Source: Desulfobulbaceae bacterium
GTDB lineage: Bacteria > Desulfobacterota > Desulfobulbia > Desulfobulbales > Desulfocapsaceae
Direction of reading: 5' to 3'
Length of the DNA: 42,294 nt
NCBI GenBank assembly: GCA_009773475.1
Contig: WSXV01000018.1
Location: forward strand, 1-42,294
Part shown: positions 1 to 10,337 of the stretch, in pieces
How the letters are laid out: each line of letters opens with the position of its first letter
How positions within the stretch are numbered: position 1 is the first letter of the stretch
The notes under the pieces: model-generated
The model's database searches: none
Told to the model about the DNA's origin: nothing
What the model saw: the letters and a program-made list of their open reading frames with translations, nothing else
Position numbers and translations under genes: made by a program

Positions 1-128
1 CTCCTCTTTCGTCGTGGTTAGAAGAGCGCTGAGAATAACACAGCTTGCCCATTTAACCTACATTAGAGAGAGTTGCATTTGCGACTTGAATTCACCAATT
101 TGATATCAATTTACGAAAAAAAACCATT

Positions 129-1691
129 ATGCTGGAACCTAAAAATATTTCAAAAGAATTACAAGACCTAACATGCCTGTACGAAATAACCAAAGCTCTC
201 GCTTCAGCAGTTAACTTAAGTGATTGTCTTGAGCAAATCATGCAAACCCTTGCTGATTTGAAATCCATGGAAAATGGAACGATCACAATCTTAAAACCGT
301 TCACGGGGAAATTAGAAATTGAAGTTGCTCATGGCCTGAGCGCAGAAAACATAAAACGCGGAAAATACATGCTGGGTGAGGGAATAACTGGACGAGTAGT
401 TGCGTCAGGTGAACCGATAATTGTACCCAGTATTGCTAATGAGCCTTTATTTCTAAATAAGACAGGGGCTAGGGGGGTTGCAAACTATCAAAACAAATCA
501 TTTCTCTGCGTTCCCATTAGAGATGAACACCAAGTTATAGGATCACTCAGTGTTGATCGAGTGTACAAAAATGGCCTAGATCATCAAGCAGACGCAGACC
601 TGCGGTTCCTAACCGTCCTGAGTGGCCTTATAGCTCAAACAACCAGAAGAATTCAAATAGTAAACAGGGAACAAGAAGGATTACGATTAGAAAACTTAAA
701 GCTTAAGCGTGAACTGTCAGAGAAAAACCAAATCAACGATATCATCGGCAATTCAAGCCGTATGCAAGATGTTTACGAAATGGTGCATCGGGTAGTTGAT
801 TCTAACGCTACCGTACTCCTTCGAGGTGAATCAGGTACCGGAAAAACTCTGGTGGCAAAATCTTTGCACTATAACAGCCATCGGAAGACCAAACCTTTTT
901 TAGTGGTAAACTGCTCAGCCCTACCAGAAACTCTCCTTGAAAGTGAGTTGTTTGGTCATGAGAAAGGGGCCTTCACTGGGGCAACAGAGCGAAGAATAGG
1001 GAGATTTGAACAAGCAGAGGGAGGAACACTTTTTCTGGACGAAATTGGAGAAATTAGCCCATCTGTGCAGATAAAACTTCTGCATGTAGTACAAGAGCGA
1101 AACTTTCAAAGATTAGGCTCCACACTCACTATACAATGTAATGTCAGACTCGTCGCTGCCACCAATAAAGACCTTGAACGAGCTGTAAAGGAAGGGGTAT
1201 TTAGAGAAGATCTTTACTATCGACTGAATGTCTTTCCCGTATACATGCCTCCGCTGAGAGAAAGAAGAACGGATATCCTTCTTCTTGCAGAATATTTCTT
1301 AGACAAATACGCACGTGAAAATAAGAAGAAAATCTCCAGAATTTCTACCCAGGCAATTGATATGCTGATTCAGTATCATTGGCCGGGCAATGTTCGAGAA
1401 CTTCAAAACTGTATGGAAAGGGCGGTGCTTATCTGTGACGATGAATCAATTAAAGGGATTCATCTGCCACCAACATTGCAAGTTGCAGATGCAAGCAAAT
1501 CCAACAACCTTCCATCACTCGCAGGGTCGGTAGAAAATTTCGAAAAAGAACTTATTATTGAAAGCCTAAAACACCACAATGGCAATCAAACAAAAACCGC
1601 AGAATCACTAAACACCAGCTTAAGGATTATTAATTATAAAATTCACCAGTATAATATTGATCCTAAAAAATACAAAATCTCTAAAAAATGA
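129..1691 (+). CDS. nifA: NifA-type sigma-54-dependent transcriptional activator (GAF-AAA+-Fis)
   Basis: 520 residues, the usual NifA length. A GAF sensor domain occupies about residues 20-165, with [20 protein letters not shown] typical of NifA and FhlA sensors. The AAA+ sigma-54 interaction domain spans about 205-435: Walker A GESGTGKT at 233-240, the GAFTGA loop that contacts sigma-54 at 280-285, Walker [10 protein letters not shown] near 300, and [10 protein letters not shown] near 425. A Fis-type helix-turn-helix ([11 protein letters not shown], then [17 protein letters not shown]) closes the protein; this ending is characteristic of the NifA branch. It should activate sigma-54 promoters, classically nif genes, but no nif gene is in view, so the target is inferred. 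The stop codon overlaps the queH start (ATGA), suggesting translational coupling. The ribosome binding site is weak. No GAF cysteines suggesting a metal cluster stand out. The family call is firm; the exact NifA name is less so. Confidence 0.85.
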   Translation: MLEPKNISKELQDLTCLYEITKALASAVNLSDCLEQIMQTLADLKSMENGTITILKPFTGKLEIEVAHGLSAENIKRGKYMLGEGITGRVVASGEPIIVPSIANEPLFLNKTGARGVANYQNKSFLCVPIRDEHQVIGSLSVDRVYKNGLDHQADADLRFLTVLSGLIAQTTRRIQIVNREQEGLRLENLKLKRELSEKNQINDIIGNSSRMQDVYEMVHRVVDSNATVLLRGESGTGKTLVAKSLHYNSHRKTKPFLVVNCSALPETLLESELFGHEKGAFTGATERRIGRFEQAEGGTLFLDEIGEISPSVQIKLLHVVQERNFQRLGSTLTIQCNVRLVAATNKDLERAVKEGVFREDLYYRLNVFPVYMPPLRERRTDILLLAEYFLDKYARENKKKISRISTQAIDMLIQYHWPGNVRELQNCMERAVLICDDESIKGIHLPPTLQVADASKSNNLPSLAGSVENFEKELIIESLKHHNGNQTKTAESLNTSLRIINYKIHQYNIDPKKYKISKK

Positions 1692-2251
1692 ACATTCTCC
1701 TTCATGTCTGTTGTGGACCATGCGCCATCTACCCTGTAACACAAATGCTTAATGATGGAATAAGGGTCTCTGGTTATTTCTATAATCCTAATATTCACCC
1801 ATATCGTGAATTCAAACAACGAATTCAAGGCGTCCAACAATTTGCGGATTTAACCCAGTTAGAGGTAGACATTGATACCAAATATGGACTTACTGAATAC
1901 TTAAGAAAAGTAGTTTTTCATGAACACGAGAGATGCTCTCTTTGTTACAGAATGCGCCTGGAAGAAGTTGCTCAAAAAGCTAAAAAAAAGGGTGTTGATG
2001 CCTTTTCAACCACTCTACTATATAGCAAACACCAAAACCACGAGTGCATAAAAAAAATAGGGGCAGAGATTGCTGAAAAATATCAAATTGAATTTTACTA
2101 TCAGGATTTTCGCAGTGGATGGCAAGAAGGAATTGAAAAAGCTATTGAAATAAATTTATATAGACAAGCTTATTGTGGATGTATATACAGTGAGCAGGAA
2201 CGTTACGATAAAGTTTTTTCTAAGAAAAAACAAACAATTAAAACACCTTGA
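1688..2251 (+). CDS. queH: Epoxyqueuosine reductase QueH
   Basis: 187 residues. QueH (formerly DUF208) is the cobalamin-independent enzyme that reduces epoxyqueuosine to queuosine in tRNA, the last step of queuosine synthesis, and stands in for QueG in many anaerobes. The diagnostic adjacent cysteines are seen in HVCCGPC at residues 6-12, followed by CSLCYRMR near residue 80 and AYCGCIYSE near residue 160. These cysteine clusters bind an Fe-S cluster and an extra iron in the family. FYNPNIHPYREFKQR is also typical. The start codon overlaps the upstream regulator stop by four bases. Cytoplasmic; no signal peptide or membrane segment. Confidence 0.93.
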   Translation: MNILLHVCCGPCAIYPVTQMLNDGIRVSGYFYNPNIHPYREFKQRIQGVQQFADLTQLEVDIDTKYGLTEYLRKVVFHEHERCSLCYRMRLEEVAQKAKKKGVDAFSTTLLYSKHQNHECIKKIGAEIAEKYQIEFYYQDFRSGWQEGIEKAIEINLYRQAYCGCIYSEQERYDKVFSKKKQTIKTP

Positions 2252-2266
2252 TTCAATAAAATTATA

Positions 2267-2938
2267 ATGGTTACTATACTCGTCCTAGCCACTAAAAATA
2301 AAAATAAAATTTTAGAATTTCAAGAAATCCTAAAAGATTTTCCAATCGAAATTCGAACACTTTCTGATTTTGGGACACTCCCTGAAGCGATTGAAGATGG
2401 AGAAACCTTTGATGATAATGCATATAAAAAAGCTATCCATACTGCCAAAATACTTGGATTACCTGCAATAGCTGATGATTCAGGCCTTGTTGTTGAGGCC
2501 TTAAATGGGGATCCTGGTGTATATTCTGCAAGATATGCAGGAAAAGATGCTACAGATAGTGATAATGTGGAAAAACTACTCCGTGATATGAAAGGGGTGA
2601 AAAACCGAAAAGCTGCATTTCAATGTGTCCTCTCTATAGCCGTTCCCTCTGGACCTGCATTAACTTATGAAGGAAGTTGCGAAGGGGTTCTTCTTGAAGA
2701 ACGAAGTGGTAAAAGTGGGTTTGGTTATGATCCTATCTTTTATTTTGAAGATTTAAAGAAAACTTTTGCCGAGTGTTCAATGGAAGAGAAGAACATGGTT
2801 AGCCATCGAGGAAAAGCTTTAGCTGAGTTTAAAGAAGAATTCCCCCAAATACTTAAATGGTTAAACCAACGATTACTGGAAGAAAAACCACCAAAACCTG
2901 ATCATGATGAGTTTAAGGATAACGATTGGTCACACTAA
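2267..2938 (+). CDS. rdgB: XTP/dITP pyrophosphatase (RdgB/HAM1 family)
   Basis: 223 residues. The enzyme hydrolyses non-canonical purine nucleoside triphosphates (XTP, dITP, ITP) to the monophosphate and pyrophosphate, keeping deaminated purines out of DNA and RNA. Family signatures are in order: ATKNKNKILEFQEIL at the N terminus, ADDSGLVVEAL near 70, SGFGYDPIF near 160, and SHRGKAL near 190. Bacterial RdgB is usually about 195-205 residues; here an acidic, proline-rich tail of about 25 residues (EEKPPKPDHDEF) is added. It lies 15 bp behind queH and is probably in the same transcript. It is convergent with gpsA with only 22 bp between stops and no clear terminator hairpin. Confidence 0.94.
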   Translation: MVTILVLATKNKNKILEFQEILKDFPIEIRTLSDFGTLPEAIEDGETFDDNAYKKAIHTAKILGLPAIADDSGLVVEALNGDPGVYSARYAGKDATDSDNVEKLLRDMKGVKNRKAAFQCVLSIAVPSGPALTYEGSCEGVLLEERSGKSGFGYDPIFYFEDLKKTFAECSMEEKNMVSHRGKALAEFKEEFPQILKWLNQRLLEEKPPKPDHDEFKDNDWSH

Positions 2939-2960
2939 AGAATCAAATAATTGCTTGCTG

Positions 2961-3989
2961 TTATTCAATTTTCATCTCTCTCGTTAAAAGATCTAGAACT
3001 GCAGCGGAACAGTCTTTATTTTTGTAGAGGATTAAATAAACCTGTTCCAGGATAGGCATATCAACTTTAAATCTCAGAGCAAGTTCATAAACTGATTGAG
3101 TTGTTTTGACGCCTTCTGCAACCATTTCCATCTCATGTAGGATGGTTGAAAGCTCTTTTCCCTGCCCCAACTTTAAGCCAACTGTACGATTTCGACTTAA
3201 ATCACCGGTACAAGTAAGCACTAAATCGCCAAGTCCACTTAACCCAAAAAAGGTTTGGGGATCTGCGCCCATAAGAACGCCTAGTCTTTTTATTTCTGAT
3301 AGCCCTCTGGTAATAAGTGCAGCCCTGCTATTCAGTCCATACCCTAAACCATCGCTAATTCCAGCAGCAATGGCTATTATGTTTTTTAACGCAGCACTTA
3401 TTTCAAGTCCTACTATATCATTACTTGCATACACACGAAATCGCTCAGTTCCGAAAACATGCTGTAATTTTTGTGCCTTTTCAATTTGGGAACACCCTAT
3501 TGTAACTGCCGTAGGCATGCCTAGTGCGACTTCCTTGGCAAAAGAAGGCCCAGAAAGAACTGCCAATTCAATCTCTTTTTCTTGTAACTTAGTCCCTAAA
3601 ACCTCTGTCATTATTTGAGTCATGGTCATCAAGGTTTCGTTTTCAATACCCTTTACTGCGGAAACAATGAGACATTTTTTTTTCAAAAAAGGAACAACAT
3701 CCTCAAAAACCTTACGGAAACCATGGGAGGGAACGACCATGCAGACTATTTCGCATCCTTTGACGGCAGTGTGAAGGTCGGAGGTAAATTGTAAAGAATC
3801 TACAAGATGATATCCAGGGAGATATTTAATATTTTCTCGATCTCGTGTTAGTGCAGCTACATGCTCTATATGATGCCCCCATAAAACAGTTTGAAGGCCC
3901 TTTGCAGCAAGTATTCCAGCTATGGCGGTGCCCCATGAACCAGCACCGATAACAGCTATTTTACCTATCTTATTCATCAAAGGATTCAT
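2961..3989 (-). CDS. gpsA: NAD(P)-dependent glycerol-3-phosphate dehydrogenase GpsA
   Basis: 342 residues. It reduces dihydroxyacetone phosphate to sn-glycerol 3-phosphate, the backbone for phospholipid synthesis, in the cytoplasm. The Rossmann motif [11 protein letters not shown] is at about residue 15. SAVKGIE carries the catalytic lysine. [11 protein letters not shown] and the C-terminal-domain signature [21 protein letters not shown] follow. The gene overlaps the 3' end of gyrA: the first ATG is at 3989 and a second in-frame ATG at 3977, while gyrA stops at 3970. Neither start has a strong Shine-Dalgarno, so translation is probably coupled to gyrA. The start is therefore uncertain by four codons. 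Confidence 0.95.
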   Translation of the reverse strand: MNPLMNKIGKIAVIGAGSWGTAIAGILAAKGLQTVLWGHHIEHVAALTRDRENIKYLPGYHLVDSLQFTSDLHTAVKGCEIVCMVVPSHGFRKVFEDVVPFLKKKCLIVSAVKGIENETLMTMTQIMTEVLGTKLQEKEIELAVLSGPSFAKEVALGMPTAVTIGCSQIEKAQKLQHVFGTERFRVYASNDIVGLEISAALKNIIAIAAGISDGLGYGLNSRAALITRGLSEIKRLGVLMGADPQTFFGLSGLGDLVLTCTGDLSRNRTVGLKLGQGKELSTILHEMEMVAEGVKTTQSVYELALRFKVDMPILEQVYLILYKNKDCSAAVLDLLTREMKIE

Positions 3990-6456
3990 TTTCTAAAGAT
4001 TCAGGATCTCCAGATTCTTCCCGAGCCACAATATCCATAGCTACAACTTTTTCCCCATCTTCCATGTTAATAAGTCGAACCCCCTGAGTGGTACGTCCTA
4101 TAATTCGAATATTTTCAAGAGGCATTCGAATCATTTTTCCAGAATTTGCTATAAGAATAACCTCACTCTCATTATCCACTTGCATAGCACCAATAATAGC
4201 ACCATTACGATCGCTAGCTTTAATGGCAAAGATTCCTTTCCCACCCCTTTTTTGAATACGATATTCATCCACAGGACTTCTTTTTCCATATCCATTTTCG
4301 GTAACTGTCAATATCGACATCTCCGATGAAAGCACTATAGCCCCAACAACAAAATCTCCTTCCGCAAGATTAATACCATTTACACCAGCAGCTGTTCGAC
4401 CCATTATTCGAATATCTGACTCATGAAAACGTATAGACATGCCCTTAGATGAAATAAGAAGAATCATGTCATTTCCATTAAGAATATGGGCAGCTATAAT
4501 CTCATCGCCCTCATTAATCGTTAGGGCACGCTTCCCCCTTTTAAGGGGTTTAATAAATTCCTGAAGGCTGGTTTTTTTTACCCGTCCGGACCGGGTTACC
4601 ATCAAAATAGTTCTATGTTCTCGATTATTTGCGATATCAGATATAGGAAGAATCGCAGCAACCTTCTCTCCTTCAGCCAAATCAAGGAGATTTATGATAG
4701 CCTTACCACGGGCAATTCGACTTGCTAAAGGTAACTGATACACTTTCCGCCAAAATATTTTTCCGTGATTAGTGAAAAAAAGAAAAGTATCTAGTGTAGA
4801 TGCTACATAAAGATTTGTAACAAAGTCTTCTTCAATATTTGTTACCCCACGAACCCCCTTACCTCCACGACGCTGTGAACGATAAAGATTCAAGGGATTC
4901 CGTTTAATATACCCAGAATGAGTTACAGTGACAGCCATGTCTTCAGGTAAAATCAAATCTTCCGGCAAAATTTCATCTACAGCATCTATGATTTCAGTTC
5001 GTCTTTCATCGCCATACTGTTCTTTAATTTCAGTAAATTCATCTCGAATAATCTGCATGACCAGCGACTCGTCACCTAAGATTTTAACCAGGGTCCCAAT
5101 TTCCAAGACTACTTCATTATAATCACTGATAATTTTATCCCGCTCCAAGCCTGTCAGACGTTGTAAGCGCATCTCCAATATCGATTGAGCTTGTATCTCT
5201 GAAAAATCAAATCGCTTAATCAACTCATCTTTCGCCTCAATAGGATTTTTGGAGGCACGGATTAACTGAACAACGTCGTCCAAATTACTTATAGCAACCT
5301 TAAGAGCTTCCAACAAATGAGCTCTCTCTTTCGCTTTTTTCAACTCAAAAACAGCACGACGATAAACAATAACTTTTCGATGAAGAATAAAGTGCTCGAG
5401 TATTTGTTTAAGATTAAGAACCTCGGGTCTGTTATTAACAATTGCTAATAATATAATGCCAAAAGAACGTTGCAAGGGAGTCATTTTATAGAGCTGATTA
5501 ATAACAATTTCTGCTATTTCATCTTTCTTCAGCTCAAGCACGATGCGCATACCATGCCGATCAGACTCATCACGTACTTCAGATATGGAGCTGATTTTTT
5601 TTTCTTTTACCAGCAATGCAATTTTTGCTACGAGAGTAGCTTTATTCTGTTGATAAGGAATTTCACTAATAATGATTGACTCATGTTTCCCATCCTTCAT
5701 TTTTTCAATATGAGTAAGCGAACGCATCAAGACGCTTCCGCGACCAGTTTCATAGGCTTCTCGAATACCTGAACGACCACAAATAAGGGCTCCAGTGGGA
5801 AAATCTGGTCCAGTAATGTAAGTAATGAGTTCATGAATAGTAATTTGAGGATTATCAATCAGGGCTATCAAACCATCCATAACCTCAGTTAAATTGTGAG
5901 GTGGAATGTTTGTCGCCATACCCACAGCGATGCCCGAGGAACCATTTATCAGTAATGTAGGGATTTTACTTGGCATGACAGATGGTTCTGTCATGGAATT
6001 ATCGTAGGTTGGAACAAAATCAACGGTTTCCTTCTCTAGATCGGCAACGATCTCTTTGTCAATTTTGGTCATCCGGGCCTCTGTATAACGCATGGCCGCT
6101 GGTGAATCACCATCCATAGAGCCAAAGTTACCTTGACCATCTACCAGGGGATAGCGCATCGAGAAATTCTGGGCCATCCGAACGATAGTGTCATAAGCAG
6201 CTGTATCTCCGTGAGGATGAAATTTACCTATTACATCACCCACAATCCTAGCAGATTTTACATACGGACGGTTGTACATAACCCCAAGTTCGCGCATGGC
6301 AAAAAGAGCTCGGCGATGTACTGGTTTAAGGCCATCTCGTATATCTGGCAACGCCCGACCTATAATTACACTCATGGCATAATCAAGATAGGATTTTTGT
6401 AGCTCCTTTTCGATAGATATAGTGGGGGATTTTTCTTGACTATTTTCGGTATTCAT
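3970..6456 (-). CDS. gyrA: DNA gyrase subunit A
   Basis: 828 residues, full length. GyrA is the breakage-reunion subunit of gyrase and introduces negative supercoils with GyrB. The catalytic tyrosine is Y124 in [10 protein letters not shown]. The quinolone-resistance region [10 protein letters not shown] has threonine (T85) where E. coli has Ser83, while the aspartate equivalent to Asp87 is kept. The C-terminal pinwheel carries a GyrA box QRRGGKG and a second QKRGGKG-like blade. An acidic tail ([16 protein letters not shown]) ends the protein. gyrB lies immediately upstream on the same strand with a 105 bp gap holding two palindromes, and gpsA overlaps downstream. Confidence 0.97.
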   Translation of the reverse strand: MNTENSQEKSPTISIEKELQKSYLDYAMSVIIGRALPDIRDGLKPVHRRALFAMRELGVMYNRPYVKSARIVGDVIGKFHPHGDTAAYDTIVRMAQNFSMRYPLVDGQGNFGSMDGDSPAAMRYTEARMTKIDKEIVADLEKETVDFVPTYDNSMTEPSVMPSKIPTLLINGSSGIAVGMATNIPPHNLTEVMDGLIALIDNPQITIHELITYITGPDFPTGALICGRSGIREAYETGRGSVLMRSLTHIEKMKDGKHESIIISEIPYQQNKATLVAKIALLVKEKKISSISEVRDESDRHGMRIVLELKKDEIAEIVINQLYKMTPLQRSFGIILLAIVNNRPEVLNLKQILEHFILHRKVIVYRRAVFELKKAKERAHLLEALKVAISNLDDVVQLIRASKNPIEAKDELIKRFDFSEIQAQSILEMRLQRLTGLERDKIISDYNEVVLEIGTLVKILGDESLVMQIIRDEFTEIKEQYGDERRTEIIDAVDEILPEDLILPEDMAVTVTHSGYIKRNPLNLYRSQRRGGKGVRGVTNIEEDFVTNLYVASTLDTFLFFTNHGKIFWRKVYQLPLASRIARGKAIINLLDLAEGEKVAAILPISDIANNREHRTILMVTRSGRVKKTSLQEFIKPLKRGKRALTINEGDEIIAAHILNGNDMILLISSKGMSIRFHESDIRIMGRTAAGVNGINLAEGDFVVGAIVLSSEMSILTVTENGYGKRSPVDEYRIQKRGGKGIFAIKASDRNGAIIGAMQVDNESEVILIANSGKMIRMPLENIRIIGRTTQGVRLINMEDGEKVVAMDIVAREESGDPESLENESFDE

Positions 6457-6484
6457 AAAAACTCATTTTTCCAACATTAAAGGA

Positions 6485-6518
6485 ATCACAAAATATGTGA
6501 TGTTTTACATTGTAAAAC
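6485..6518. promoter_or_regulatory. Two adjacent palindromes in the gyrB-gyrA gap
   Basis: ATCACA/TGTGAT (6485-6490 and 6496-6501, five-base loop) directly abuts the near-perfect dyad GTTTTACA-T-TGTAAAAC (6502-6518). The second looks like a homodimer operator rather than a terminator, because its centre is one base and no T-run follows. They lie 29-62 bp upstream of the gyrA ATG on the coding strand. Which protein binds, if any, cannot be told from sequence. Confidence 0.4.
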
Positions 6519-6561
6519 TAATCTAAAAAAGAAAAGTTATATTAATAATTTATTAACCATT

Positions 6562-8976
6562 TTAAATATCGAGGGATGTTACCTCTAAGGCATGATTCTG
6601 GATAAACTCTCTTCTCGGTTCGACCTTATCTCCCATAAGGGTGGTAAACATATCATCGGCCTGTTCGGCGTCATTAATAGTTACCTGGACAAGAACCCTA
6701 TTCTCTGGATTCATCGTAGTGTCCCAAAGCTGCTCTGGATTCATCTCTCCAAGACCTTTATATCTTTGCAGATGGCTTCCTTTGAAGGTCTCGCTTCGCA
6801 CAGTCTCTATCATTTCTATCCAATTATTAACCTTAATACTTCTATCTTGATTGACGGTTAATTTTTTTATTATTGTAAAACTACTTTTTAGATAGGTTCG
6901 AATAGACGAAAAAAGAGTAAGTGCTTTTCTATACTCAAGAATAAGGGGTATTTGAGGCCCCAGTGTTATAAAAATATGGGCCTTTCCTTTTATTGCGACA
7001 TTTACCTCAAAACAAGTTGGCCGCCATTGACACGATCGTATAGGACTTATTATAAGTTCTTCACTAGATAGTTTAGTAATGAGATTTTGTACAAAAGATT
7101 CATCGGTAAATTGATCAGCTGAATGAATATTATTTTCTAAAAGAAAATAAAGCATATCTTCCCATATATTCATCCTATCAAGATAAGAAACAATTTTTTT
7201 ATAAACAGAAAGTTTTTTCAAAACTTCTGATAAACTATCACCACTTAAATTGTTTTCAGTTGTTCCTTCTAATTGAATTTCGATAATCTGGCTTGCTTCT
7301 AGATAGAGGTGATTATTTAATTCTTCATCTGCTAAAAAATATTTTTCTTTTTTCCCTTTTCCTAATCGATATAAGGGTGGTTGACCTATATAAACAAAAC
7401 CACCCTCTACCAATGGCAGCATTTGCCTGTAAAAAAAGGTAAGTAGAAGGGTACGAATATGAGCGCCATCTACATCCGCATCTGTCATTATTATTACTTT
7501 ATGATATCTTAATTTTTGCACATCAAATTCATCTGTTCCAATACCACAACCTAATGCACCAATAAGATTTTTTATTTCTTCACTTCCCAATATCTGATCA
7601 AAACGAGCCTTTTCAACATTCATAATTTTACCACGCAAAGGAAGAATTGCCTGAATAGATCTGTCTCTTCCCTGTTTAGCTGAGCCACCAGCAGAATCAC
7701 CCTCTACAATAAAAATTTCACGTTTACTTGGATCTTTTTCCTGACATTCAGCAAGTTTTCCTGCCAAAAGTAAACTGGTTGATCCTTTTTTTCTAGAAAG
7801 ATCACGAGCTCGCTTGGCCGCCTCTCTTGCTCGTGAAGCCTCTACCACTTTTATCAATATTTTTTTTGCTTCCTGCGGATTTTGCTCCAAAAAGATAGTT
7901 AATTTTTCAAAACAGACTGATTCTACTATTGATTTTACCTCTGAATTTCCTAGCTTAGTTTTCGTCTGTCCTTCAAATTGGGGATCCGGTACACGAACAG
8001 AAATCACACAGGTCAAACCCTCCCGCATATCATCCCCACTCATTTTTTCTTTTAGATTTTTAGGGATAATATCATCTGTCGCATATCTATTTATACATTT
8101 TGTTAATGCAGCTCTAAATCCGGCCACATGGGTTCCACCTTCTTTAGTATTTATATTATTAACAAATGAAAATAACCTTTCAGTATATCCATCAACATAT
8201 TGAAATGCTATTTCAACCTGAACCATGTCTTTTTCACCTAAGATATGTATAGGTTCTGATGTAATAGGTGTTTTTTTTCTGTTGAGATAATTTATGTACG
8301 ATTTGATTCCACCTTCAGCATAAAAGGAATCTTCAGCTCCTGATCGTTCATCTTTTAAATAAATTTGAATTTCTTTATTAAGATATGCGAGTTCTCTTAA
8401 TCTATTACTTACCGTCTCATAATTAAAGATTGTTGTTTCTGTGAAAATATCCGGGTCGGGGGTAAAGTTAATACGTGTTCCAGTTATATCACTTTCTCCA
8501 ATTGTTTCTAATTCACCTATTTTTTCACCACATCGGTACGATTGTTTATATATTTTTCCATTTCTTTTTATTTCTGCACTGGCCTTTATGGAAAGTGCAT
8601 TAACAACAGAAACACCTACGCCATGAAGTCCACCAGAAACTTTATATGATGAATGATCAAACTTTCCACCAGCATGAAGCGTTGTCATAACTAACTCAAG
8701 GGCAGACATTTTTTCTGTTGGATGCATATCAACAGGAATTCCTCGCCCATTATCTTCAACAGAAACAGAGTTATCTTCATGAATAACTATATATATATGG
8801 GTGCAATACCCAGCTAAAGCCTCATCTATACTATTATCCACTACTTCCCATATCAGATGGTGAAGTCCTGATTCTGATGTATTTCCTATATACATAGAAG
8901 GCCTTTTACGCACGGCTTCAAGGCCATCCAGAACCTTTATTTGTTCAGCATCATATGAATTTTTTTCTTCTGTCAC
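6562..8976 (-). CDS. gyrB: DNA gyrase subunit B
   Basis: ATPase subunit of DNA gyrase. The GTG at 8976 is chosen as start (804 residues), because AAAGGA sits five bases upstream of it. An in-frame ATG 14 codons further out (9018) lies inside the arm of a perfect hairpin and adds the unlikely MNGYFYFKYEKRNK. GHKL ATPase motifs EVVDNSIDEAL, DNGRGIPVDMHP and GGLHGVGVSVVNALS are in place. TOPRIM is shown by VEGDSAGGSAKQGRDR, LRGKIMNVEKAR and DADVDGAHIRTLLLTFFYR. The C terminus has YKGLGEMNPEQLWDTTM. A long insertion between the TOPRIM halves matches the Gram-negative type. Very AT-rich codon usage, unlike genes in the right half of the window. Confidence 0.96.
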   Translation of the reverse strand: MTEEKNSYDAEQIKVLDGLEAVRKRPSMYIGNTSESGLHHLIWEVVDNSIDEALAGYCTHIYIVIHEDNSVSVEDNGRGIPVDMHPTEKMSALELVMTTLHAGGKFDHSSYKVSGGLHGVGVSVVNALSIKASAEIKRNGKIYKQSYRCGEKIGELETIGESDITGTRINFTPDPDIFTETTIFNYETVSNRLRELAYLNKEIQIYLKDERSGAEDSFYAEGGIKSYINYLNRKKTPITSEPIHILGEKDMVQVEIAFQYVDGYTERLFSFVNNINTKEGGTHVAGFRAALTKCINRYATDDIIPKNLKEKMSGDDMREGLTCVISVRVPDPQFEGQTKTKLGNSEVKSIVESVCFEKLTIFLEQNPQEAKKILIKVVEASRAREAAKRARDLSRKKGSTSLLLAGKLAECQEKDPSKREIFIVEGDSAGGSAKQGRDRSIQAILPLRGKIMNVEKARFDQILGSEEIKNLIGALGCGIGTDEFDVQKLRYHKVIIMTDADVDGAHIRTLLLTFFYRQMLPLVEGGFVYIGQPPLYRLGKGKKEKYFLADEELNNHLYLEASQIIEIQLEGTTENNLSGDSLSEVLKKLSVYKKIVSYLDRMNIWEDMLYFLLENNIHSADQFTDESFVQNLITKLSSEELIISPIRSCQWRPTCFEVNVAIKGKAHIFITLGPQIPLILEYRKALTLFSSIRTYLKSSFTIIKKLTVNQDRSIKVNNWIEMIETVRSETFKGSHLQRYKGLGEMNPEQLWDTTMNPENRVLVQVTINDAEQADDMFTTLMGDKVEPRREFIQNHALEVTSLDI

Positions 8977-9002
8977 TTTATTCCTTTTTTCATATTTAAA
9001 AT

Positions 9003-9039
9003 AAAAATATCCATTCATTAAATATGAATGGATATTTTT
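9003..9039 (-). terminator. Perfect hairpin between dnaN and gyrB
   Basis: A 16-bp perfect stem (9003-9018 and 9024-9039) with five-base loop TAAAT. The stem ends in A5/T5, so it could work as an intrinsic terminator in either direction, though it is AT-rich. It lies 26 bp beyond the dnaN stop and just before the gyrB ribosome binding site. It may partly separate dnaN from gyrB or stabilise the processed ends. Confidence 0.6.
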
Positions 9040-9065
9040 AATAATAACAGTATTTTAATTTTTAA

Positions 9066-10196
9066 TTAAAGTTTCATTGGCATAATAATACTCAAAAACC
9101 CATCATCAAAATCTGATTTTAAAAGACATGGGCTATTATTGTAATTTATGTAAGCATCAACAGTATCACTTTCCATTACCTGTAGGGTTTCAATAAAAAA
9201 TCGACAATTAAAACCTAAAACAAGAGGCTCACCTTTATAAATTATTTTTTGTACATCCTTTGCATTACCTATATCAGCATTTTGAGAAGATAATATCATA
9301 TTATCTTCTATTATTTCAAATTTTATAGTGTGAAAGATATCTTCAGTAAATAAATTTATTCTTTTTAGAGATTCTAAAAAAGGAATTCTATCAATGGTAA
9401 TTTTATTTGTTAATTGAATAGCATTAATAATCGTTTTATAAGGAGGAAACTCTCCTTCTTTAAGACGAATAATCATAATAGCATTTTCGTCTTTTACGAC
9501 TAATTGCTTTTCTTCAAAACTGACTTGTACATTATCTCGATTTTCACAAAATTTTTTAAACTCTTGAATTCCTTTTTTAGGAATAAGTGTAATTTCGTTA
9601 AGATTAAGTTTGTTAATATCAGCAGCAACATCTTTTTCCATAACAGAAAGACGGTGCCCATCTGATGAAATCATTCTCAGATAAAATTTATTGTTTTTAT
9701 TTTCTTTTTCAAAAAGAACGCTTGTTAAGACGTAATTATTCTCTTGTTCAGTTGCTATTGAATAAATAATTTTATCAATAATTTCTGAAAAAATATGAGC
9801 TTCAAAAGATATAAATGTATCTTTATTAAATTCAGGGAATTCAGGGAATTCTGCACTTGATATACCAGCAAGATTATAAATACTTTGTCCTGCCTGAATT
9901 TCAACCCAACTATTTTCTTTTTCTATTATATTTATTGATGATGAACCAGATTCTCTCACTATTTCAAAAATTTTTTTACTAGGAAGGGTTAAACTCCCTG
10001 ATTCTTTTATTTCTGCTGGAATTTTAATTTGAAGACCAATTTCAAGATCAGTTGCTGTTAGAATAATAGTATCTTTATCTGTTTCAATAAGAATATTAGA
10101 AAGTATAGCAAGTGTTCCTCTTTTGTTTGTTATATTTTGAAGGGCATTTAATCCTTCAAAAAAAATATTTTTTGAAACATTTAAATTAAGAGTCAT
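9066..10196 (-). CDS. dnaN: DNA polymerase III beta subunit (sliding clamp)
   Basis: 376 residues, normal length for the three-domain clamp that tethers DNA polymerase III to DNA. The N-terminal stretch with LAILSNILIETDKDTIILTATDLEIG is highly typical. Later landmarks are GEFPPYKTIINA at the domain 2/3 join and the C-terminal FLSIIMPMKL (clamp C termini usually read MPMRL). Base composition is extreme: a sampled line (9301-9360) has 10 G+C in 60. dnaN-gyrB-gyrA in one direction is a known arrangement near the origin in related bacteria, but dnaA and recF are not here. Confidence 0.95.
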   Translation of the reverse strand: MTLNLNVSKNIFFEGLNALQNITNKRGTLAILSNILIETDKDTIILTATDLEIGLQIKIPAEIKESGSLTLPSKKIFEIVRESGSSSINIIEKENSWVEIQAGQSIYNLAGISSAEFPEFPEFNKDTFISFEAHIFSEIIDKIIYSIATEQENNYVLTSVLFEKENKNNKFYLRMISSDGHRLSVMEKDVAADINKLNLNEITLIPKKGIQEFKKFCENRDNVQVSFEEKQLVVKDENAIMIIRLKEGEFPPYKTIINAIQLTNKITIDRIPFLESLKRINLFTEDIFHTIKFEIIEDNMILSSQNADIGNAKDVQKIIYKGEPLVLGFNCRFFIETLQVMESDTVDAYINYNNSPCLLKSDFDDGFLSIIMPMKL

Positions 10197-10278
10197 ATAT
10201 AAATAACCTTTATTATTATTTTCTTATTTTTATTAAGAAAGATTTTTTGTTAATAAAAAAATTAATATGCTGATATTT

Positions 10279-10337
10279 ATAGAAAATGAACAAAAAAAAT
10301 AAAGTTAGAAACTTTATTTTTTTTGTTCATTTTCTAT
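10279..10337. repeat. Perfect 28-bp inverted repeat with 3-base loop
   Basis: Arms 10279-10306 and 10310-10337 match perfectly; the loop is AGA. It lies 83-141 bp upstream of the dnaN ATG. With A8 and T8 runs within the arms it is not a classical terminator but an exceptionally long stem. It would be transcribed into the dnaN leader if the promoter is farther upstream. Confidence 0.75.
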
